The notes below the pieces were generated by a model that saw only the letters and a program-made list of their open reading frames with translations, did not search any database and had not been told where the DNA came from. From Novosphingobium huizhouense (GTDB lineage Bacteria > Pseudomonadota > Alphaproteobacteria > Sphingomonadales > Sphingomonadaceae): a stretch of DNA of 64,000 bases. A program made the translations under genes and the position numbers. The stretch is from the NCBI RefSeq assembly GCF_020179475.1, contig NZ_JAILXZ010000002.1, forward strand, positions 186,001-250,000, written 5' to 3'. Position 1 is the stretch's first letter. Every line of letters starts with the position of its first letter. Positions 59,463-64,000 of this stretch are shown here, piece after piece.

Positions 59463-59710
59463 CCTGCACCGTCGTCGAGACCGGCACTGGTACGCGGGCC
59501 ATCGTCTGCACCAGCGGCCGCGCCGCGCGCTGCGTCAGCTGCGGCAAGCGCGCACCCCTGCTCTGCGATTGGAAGGTGCCAAGCCGCCGCTCCGGCACTT
59601 GCGACAAGCCGATCTGCGCCAGCTGCACTCACTCGCCCGCGCCGGGGAAAGACCTGTGCCCTGATCACGCTTCCCAATGGCGCCAGCGACAGGAGAGCCG
59701 CCATGGCTAG
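59459..59710 (+). CDS. Small cysteine-rich phage protein
   Basis: 83 residues with nine cysteines, including [15 protein letters not shown] and L-C-P-D-H, likely binding one or two zinc ions. It follows the DUF5131 gene with a 4-base overlap. It may be a partner, but only linkage suggests this. Confidence 0.6.
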   Translation: MTCTVVETGTGTRAIVCTSGRAARCVSCGKRAPLLCDWKVPSRRSGTCDKPICASCTHSPAPGKDLCPDHASQWRQRQESRHG

Positions 59711-59966
59711 CCGCCGCGCCCTTCCCCTCGCCCGCCGCTTCCGCGCCGCCCGCGAAGCCTTCATCGCCGGCATGGAGCTCGGCGTCACGCCGGCTCGCGC
59801 CCGCGACATCATGCGCGAACGCGAGGCCCGGCAACGCTGGGAAGCTGCCGATCGCCGCCTTGCCGAGCGCGCTGCCGCGCGGCCGCGCCCGGCCCCGTCC
59901 TTTGCCACCCCTGAACCCACCCCCACCAGCGCCGACGAGAACCGGCCCTGGTGGCTCGATCTCTGA
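59703..59966 (+). CDS. Small basic hypothetical protein
   Basis: 87 residues; an Arg/Ala-rich helical N-terminal part ([20 protein letters not shown]) and a Pro-rich tail ending P-W-W-L-D-L. There is no recognised family. It overlaps the upstream gene by 8 nt. Confidence 0.5.
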   Translation: MASRRALPLARRFRAAREAFIAGMELGVTPARARDIMREREARQRWEAADRRLAERAAARPRPAPSFATPEPTPTSADENRPWWLDL

Positions 59967-59985
59967 CCCGCCGAGGAGCCGCCCC

Positions 59986-60579
59986 ATGAATGCCCCCACT
60001 CCGCCCGAAACCTTGCAACCCGATGTCTCGGCCGAGTTCGAGAACATGGACGATTACGAGCTGGCCAAGGCGCTGGTGCTCCACCACGCCAAGGCCTCCA
60101 CCTCATGGCTGCAGCGCCAGCTCGGCATCGGCTATAACGCGGCCAGCAAGCTGATCGAGCGCATGGAAGCCGAAGGCGTCCTCGGTGCACCCGATCATGT
60201 CGGCCGGCGCGAGATCCTCGCATCGATCACTGACGCCCGGCGGATCGAGGCTGTCGCCGTCGCGCTGCAGGAACGCGGCGCCCGGATCCGCCGCGCTGCC
60301 GATGGCACCGCGCAGCTCACCATCCCGGTCGAACTGCCGACCGGACGTCGCAGCGCCGACGATCGCCTGCGCCTCCTGATCGAACGCATCGAGCGCCTCG
60401 AGGAGGAAAAGAAGGGGATCGGGGACGACATCAAGGATGTCTACAACGAGGCCAAGGCCACCGGCTACGACGCGCGCCTGATGCGCGAGATCGTGCGGCT
60501 TCGCAAGATGAAGCCCGACGATCGCCGCGAGCGCGAAGCCATCCTCGAAACCTACAAGTGCGCGCTGGGTATCGACTGA
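59986..60579 (+). CDS. FtsK-gamma winged helix fused to a GapR-like domain
   Basis: 197 residues. Residues about 21-79 match the DNA-binding gamma domain of FtsK ([23 protein letters not shown]), which in FtsK reads polar KOPS sequences; the motor is absent. Residues about 121-197 match GapR/DUF2312 ([12 protein letters not shown] and [12 protein letters not shown]), a protein that clamps overtwisted DNA ahead of replication and transcription forks. A phage-encoded fusion could target host replication or organise phage DNA. It has a good ribosome site (GAGGAG) and overlaps the excisionase gene by one base. Confidence 0.85.
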   Translation: MNAPTPPETLQPDVSAEFENMDDYELAKALVLHHAKASTSWLQRQLGIGYNAASKLIERMEAEGVLGAPDHVGRREILASITDARRIEAVAVALQERGARIRRAADGTAQLTIPVELPTGRRSADDRLRLLIERIERLEEEKKGIGDDIKDVYNEAKATGYDARLMREIVRLRKMKPDDRREREAILETYKCALGID

Positions 60580-60824
60580 TGGCCAGCCAGCCCCACGACA
60601 GCAGCCCCATCGGTGCCCCCGGCGAGTATGGCCATATCCAGGTGAGCCCGCTGCTCCGCAAGCCCGAGGTCATCCGCCAGACCGGCCTCAGCGACGCCAC
60701 CATCAACCGCCTGGTCAAGGCCGACAGCTTCCCACGCCCTCGCCGCATCGGCCTCCGCGCGGTCGCCTGGCTGCAGAGCGAAATCGACGAATGGAAGCTG
60801 AGCCGCCCACCCAACAACGCGTGA
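60579..60824 (+). CDS. AlpA-family regulator / putative excisionase
   Basis: 81 residues: L-L-R-K-P-E-V-I-R-Q-T-G-L-S-D-A-T-I-N-R-L-V-K, then F-P-R-P-R-R-I-G-L-R-A-V-A-W-L, the AlpA/excisionase MerR-like wing. It is the last early gene, directly before the arm-type repeats and attR. After circularisation it would lie beside attP, which fits an Xis role. Confidence 0.85.
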   Translation: MASQPHDSSPIGAPGEYGHIQVSPLLRKPEVIRQTGLSDATINRLVKADSFPRPRRIGLRAVAWLQSEIDEWKLSRPPNNA

Positions 60825-60830
60825 ATTCAG

Positions 60831-60850
60831 GGGGCACTCCCGGGGGCACT
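60831..60850 (+). promoter_or_regulatory. Integrase arm-type site candidates (two GGGGCACT repeats), right side
   Basis: GGGGCACT at 60831 and 60843, 12 nt apart, 54 nt before the attR core. It is the same octamer as at 20944, 20955 and 20977 on the left side. The arrangement fits P and P' arms bound by the DUF4102 domain of the integrase. Confidence 0.55.
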
Positions 60851-60903
60851 AACGACCCCGGGGAGGTCAAGATACACGGTTTTCCGGAGTGCAAACGGAT
60901 GAA

Positions 60904-60927
60904 GTTCGAATTCCACCCTGTCCGCCA
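60904..60927 (+). repeat. attR core (24-bp direct repeat)
   Basis: A copy of the tRNA-Ser 3' end from 20805-20828 with one mismatch (T at the ninth base). The sequence before it does not form a tRNA. It marks the right prophage boundary; the following 245 bp are host intergenic DNA with no gene seen. Confidence 0.92.
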
Positions 60928-61145
60928 CAATCGCCTTCGATTTCGCAGCTGCGAACGGTTAATCGATGTCGGTCACATCATTTTAATAGATAGCCTTGCT
61001 CCCGATCCGGGACGAAATTTCCCTAATCAAATCGAGCCATTAGAGATTTTCATGCGGGGACGGGCGGACGTTAGCGGGTAAATTCAATCTTGCATTTTGC
61101 ACCATTCTGGCAGGATATGGTTCTGTTATGTAATTCGTTACGTTG

Positions 61146-61157
61146 CACTGCGCAGTG
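61146..61157. promoter_or_regulatory. 12-bp palindrome upstream of the 61173 gene
   Basis: CACTGCGCAGTG is perfectly self-complementary and ends 15 nt before the start codon, inside the likely 5' leader or promoter. It may be an operator or an RNA hairpin controlling translation. Confidence 0.3.
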
Positions 61158-61172
61158 ACAGGGGGCCCTTCA

Positions 61173-61454
61173 ATGTTCAAGCAAACCGTTCGTACGTGCC
61201 TTGCGGCCGTACTTGCTACTGCCCTTGTCCTGCCGGGCGTCGCCGTTGCGGGCGAGACTCGCTCGGGCGCCTCGTTGCCGGCGGCGCCTGTCGCGTCCAA
61301 GCTTCACCGCTCGCTCGCGCCGCTCAAGGGTCAGCGCAGTGCGCAAGCCGGAAGCTTTCCATACCTGATCGTTGTAACTGTCGTCGCCGTAGGCCTCGGG
61401 CTGTTCTTCGCGGTGAGCGATGGCGGTGACGAGGAACCGACCAGCGCCGGCTGA
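61173..61454 (+). CDS. Small exported membrane protein
   Basis: 93 residues. A signal peptide (C-L-A-A-V-L-A-T-A-L-V-L-P-G-V-A-V-A-G) and a C-terminal transmembrane segment (Y-L-I-V-V-T-V-V-A-V-G-L-G-L-F-F-A-V) leave a short acidic end (D-G-G-D-E-E). The build suggests a periplasmic loop anchored at its C-terminus. The family is unknown to me. The ATG at 61173 fits the signal peptide better than an upstream GTG-type start. Confidence 0.7.
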   Translation: MFKQTVRTCLAAVLATALVLPGVAVAGETRSGASLPAAPVASKLHRSLAPLKGQRSAQAGSFPYLIVVTVVAVGLGLFFAVSDGGDEEPTSAG

Positions 61455-61476
61455 ACCGGCGACCATCACATCCGTG

Positions 61477-61512
61477 AGGGCCTCCCCCACTCGATCGGGG
61501 AGAGGCCCTTCT
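61477..61512. terminator. Bidirectional terminator between convergent genes
   Basis: AGGGCCTCCCC pairs with GGGGAGAGGCCCT across a short loop (one bulge pair), followed by TCTTCG. It lies between the convergent genes ending at 61454 and 61518. Confidence 0.75.
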
Positions 61513-61517
61513 TCGTA

Positions 61518-61991
61518 TCAGCGACAGCGCACGTTGCTGCGCCCGCTGCTGTCGGCCGCTGCGCCGACGGCGGCGCCGCCGATCGCGCCGATGATCGCGC
61601 CCAGCGGCTTGCTGTCGCCTTGCGCGATCAGCGCGCCGGCGGCAGCACCGGCAAGCCCGCCGACGATCAGGCCGGTCGAGCCGTCCGAGCGGCGGCAGTA
61701 GTAGCGGCCGTCGCGCCCGCGATAGACCCGGTCGTTGTAGGTCAGGTAGCGTTCGCGGTAGCGCGGGTTCTGGCGATAGTAGCGATCGGCGTAGTAGCCG
61801 CCGTAGCTCGGATCGGGGCTGTTGTAGTCGTAGCGCCCGTAGCGATCGTAGGCGTTGCGATCGTAGTATCCCCAATCGCCGGCGTAGCCGTCGCTGGCGT
61901 AGCCGGGGCGGCTGCCATAGCCGTAGGTGTCGGTGCAGGCCGTCGTCAGCGTGGCGGCGGCGAGGGCGGAAAGCATGAGGGCCTTGTTCAT
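61518..61991 (-). CDS. Glycine-zipper lipoprotein
   Basis: 157 residues. A signal peptide with a lipobox-like L-T-T-A-C, then a Tyr/Arg/Asp-rich middle part, and a C-terminal glycine-zipper hairpin (L-I-V-G-G-L-A-G-A-A-A-G-A-L-I and L-G-A-I-I-G-A-I-G-G-A-A-V-G-A). Such proteins sit in the outer membrane of many proteobacteria. Confidence 0.82.
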   Translation of the reverse strand: MNKALMLSALAAATLTTACTDTYGYGSRPGYASDGYAGDWGYYDRNAYDRYGRYDYNSPDPSYGGYYADRYYRQNPRYRERYLTYNDRVYRGRDGRYYCRRSDGSTGLIVGGLAGAAAGALIAQGDSKPLGAIIGAIGGAAVGAAADSSGRSNVRCR

Positions 61992-62083
61992 GGCGCCTGC
62001 TCCTTGGGCTTGAGTTCGGACGCAACGCCGCGCCCGGTGCAGCACGGCAATGGATGACCCGACGGCGGGTTCCCGCCGACCGT

Positions 62084-62476
62084 TCAGCGCAACGTGACGA
62101 ATATCTCCGCAACGAGACGCCACACCCCGGCGCTTTCCCGCCATTTCGCGCTGTAGAGACCGCCGGCGAGCAGCGTCCCCTCCCCCGCCACGGTCCCCTC
62201 CCAGGTCCCCTGTTCGAGCGCGATCGGCGCGATGGCGGAGGCCGTGACGCCCTGCGTGGTGCGGCGGTAGATCGTCCGCGGCTTCGCCGCGAACTCGCGC
62301 TTCCAGGCGAGGAGCTGCGCCTTGCGCCCGGCGATGACCGCGCTGTCGCTGCCGGTGACGAGCACGACGCCATCGGTCAGCAGCGGGCCGATCGCCGCGA
62401 GATCGCCCTGCTCGAGCGCGCGGTTGAACGCCGCTCGCGCGCTCCGCACCGCGAGTTCGACGGCCACTGCGCTCAT
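62084..62476 (-). CDS. NTF2-like (SnoaL/DUF4440-type) protein
   Basis: 130 residues: A-R-A-A-F-N-R-A-L-E-Q-G-D-L-A-A-I-G-P-L-L-T, V-V-L-V-T-G-S-D and a C-terminal G-V-W-R-L-V-A-E-I-F-V follow the cone-shaped NTF2-like fold of DUF4440. Function, enzymatic or binding, is open. ATG 62476 is preferred to TTG 62485. The 213 bp upstream, to doc, contain no supported gene. Confidence 0.75.
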   Translation of the reverse strand: MSAVAVELAVRSARAAFNRALEQGDLAAIGPLLTDGVVLVTGSDSAVIAGRKAQLLAWKREFAAKPRTIYRRTTQGVTASAIAPIALEQGTWEGTVAGEGTLLAGGLYSAKWRESAGVWRLVAEIFVTLR

Positions 62477-62689
62477 CGCTCGCAAACCCGATTCGGGTCA
62501 GCGGGGTTGACGGGGTTTACACAGTCCAGGGACAAAATTCCGGGCCCGTCCCGGCCGCCTGCCGGCCTTCGGCAAAACCACGCGATTTCAGGGAGGAGCG
62601 GACCAACCATGGCGCGCTTATAGCGCCGCTCCAGCCTGTAGGACAGCGCCGGTTTTTGTTGTGGGCGCAACATGCGTACGCAATATGCG

Positions 62690-63091
62690 TCAATCGGGCG
62701 CATGGTGGACCCGCTGGCGAAACCAGTCGGCCAGTTCCTCCTCGGAAAGCTCCCCGGCGGCGAGCGCCTGCACCGCCGCCACGGCCTCGATCGCCACGAA
62801 CGTGATCTCGACCCCGTTGAGAACAAGGAAAGTGCGCGCAATGACCCAAGCCGTACGCTTGTTGCCGTCGGTGAACGGATGGTTCCGAGCGATCCCGAAA
62901 GCATAACCGGCGGCCAGCCTGCAGAAATCGTCTTCCCCGTAATCCCACTGGTTGCGCGGCCGCGCGAGCGCGGATTCCAGCGCCCCCATATCACGCACGC
63001 CGCTTGGGCCGCCATGCTCGGCAAGCTGCCGGTCATGAATGGCAAGCGCTATCCGGCCGTCAAGCCAGACCGGCTCCAGTCGTAAGGTCAC
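62690..63091 (-). CDS. doc: Doc-family toxin (Fic fold)
   Basis: 133 residues with the Fic-type motif H71-P-F-T-D-G-N-K-R-T. Doc phosphorylates EF-Tu and stops translation. It lies 6 nt downstream of an AbrB-type antitoxin gene. The usual partner is Phd, so the pairing with an AbrB/MazE fold is notable. Confidence 0.92.
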   Translation of the reverse strand: MTLRLEPVWLDGRIALAIHDRQLAEHGGPSGVRDMGALESALARPRNQWDYGEDDFCRLAAGYAFGIARNHPFTDGNKRTAWVIARTFLVLNGVEITFVAIEAVAAVQALAAGELSEEELADWFRQRVHHAPD

Positions 63092-63097
63092 GGGATA

Positions 63098-63325
63098 CTA
63101 CTTCGCCAGTTCACGCAGAATGTCGCGATCTTCGCGCATCACCCGCTCGGCCACTGCCATCTTCTCGGCAAAATCAGGATCGGCCGCGGTGATCCGGATA
63201 CCGTCCGGACTTTCGGTGACGTAAAGCGAGTCGCCCACCCCCACCCGCAGCCGCGCCAGCAGTTCCTTGGGCAGGACGACTCCGGCCGAGTTGCCGATCC
63301 TGGTGATCTTGAGAGGGGCGTTCAT
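63098..63325 (-). CDS. AbrB/MazE-type antitoxin
   Basis: 75 residues. The swapped-hairpin AbrB fold is I-T-R-I-G-N-S-A-G-V-V-L-P-K-E-L-L-A-R-L, followed by G-D-S-L-Y-V-T and an acidic helical tail for toxin binding. It is the first gene of the pair, directly before doc. The promoter and palindrome upstream imply autoregulation. Confidence 0.9.
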   Translation of the reverse strand: MNAPLKITRIGNSAGVVLPKELLARLRVGVGDSLYVTESPDGIRITAADPDFAEKMAVAERVMREDRDILRELAK

Positions 63326-63329
63326 ACGG

Positions 63330-63359
63330 GCGTTATAACGCAGCGGGCGGGCGCGAGCA
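63330..63359 (-). promoter_or_regulatory. Promoter and operator palindrome of the AbrB/Doc pair
   Basis: On the minus strand TTGCTC, a 17-nt spacer and TATAAC. The -10 lies inside a perfect 12-bp palindrome GCGTTATAACGC (63330-63341). The -10 ends 6 nt before the antitoxin ATG, so the transcript would be leaderless, and antitoxin binding to the palindrome would block the promoter. Confidence 0.65.
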
Positions 63360-63435
63360 ACCGGCAAGCTCGCGCGGACCGGCAGGCAACTGGGGGCGGC
63401 AACCATCGTCGTGGCGCCGCCCCGTGCGCCGTGCG

Positions 63436-64000
<565 letters not shown>

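Larger units (their letters stand above)
20805..60927. mobile_element. P2-type temperate myovirus prophage integrated in tRNA-Ser
   Basis: About 40.1 kb between the two att copies. It contains an integrase, an excisionase, a repressor/Cro pair, an Ogr-type activator and nearly the full P2 structural set (Q, P, O, N, M, L, X, R, S, J, I, H, V, W, FI, FII, E/E', T, U, D). All structural frames look open, so it could be intact. Differences from P2 are the order J-I-H before V-W, no recognisable gpA rolling-circle initiator, no gpG fibre chaperone, lysozyme on the opposite strand, and large accessory blocks between S and J and between D and the repressor. Confidence 0.95.

Overview
The window comes from a high-GC alphaproteobacterium, most likely a sphingomonad (Novosphingobium-like). 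The signs are the fused ispDF gene, the dusB-ntrB-ntrC-ntrY-ntrX-hfq-hflX order, and an Hfq with two Sm domains in one polypeptide. No database was searched, so the taxon is an inference.

Host left arm (1-20828). On the minus strand lie the start of cinA, a small exported protein and ispDF. A plus-strand nitrogen-regulation cluster follows (dusB, ntrB, ntrC, ntrY, ntrX, double-domain hfq, hflX). Next is a minus-strand housekeeping and cell-wall block read right to left: mltB-type transglycosylase, RlpA-like SPOR protein, DD-carboxypeptidase, tmk, holB, metG, tatD, metallo-hydrolase, a tiny membrane protein and mazG. The arm ends in tRNA-Ser(UGA).

Prophage (20805-60927, about 40.1 kb). A P2-type temperate myovirus sits in the 3' end of tRNA-Ser. 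Its boundaries are a 24-bp direct repeat with one mismatch (20805-20828 and 60904-60927). Layout: P4-type integrase and a winged-helix replication-type protein; a structured non-coding stretch that may hold cos; Dam methylase; capsid and packaging genes Q-P / O-N-M-L; X, holin-like, R, S; an accessory block (DUF3800 protein, SNase, HicAB, a 1072-residue repeat fibre, lysozyme); tail genes J-I-H, V-W, FI-FII, E/E', T, U, D; three exported-protein morons; the repressor/Cro switch; and a rightward early operon that ends in an FtsK-gamma/GapR fusion and an AlpA-type excisionase beside attR. After excision and circularisation this operon would run through attP into the integrase and the putative replication gene.

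Likely control. An Ogr-type zinc-finger activator (C-x2-C-x22-C-x4-C) is encoded at 54410. Four copies of a 21-bp dyad TTGT-N13-ACAA lie upstream of P/O, the lysozyme/J divergent region (two copies) and V, which are the places where P2-like late promoters are expected. For P, J and V the dyad centre is 57-60 nt from the ATG and no Shine-Dalgarno is visible.

Host right arm (60928-64000). This holds a small exported membrane protein, a glycine-zipper lipoprotein, an NTF2-like protein, an AbrB-type antitoxin/Doc toxin pair, and the 3' part of thiC.
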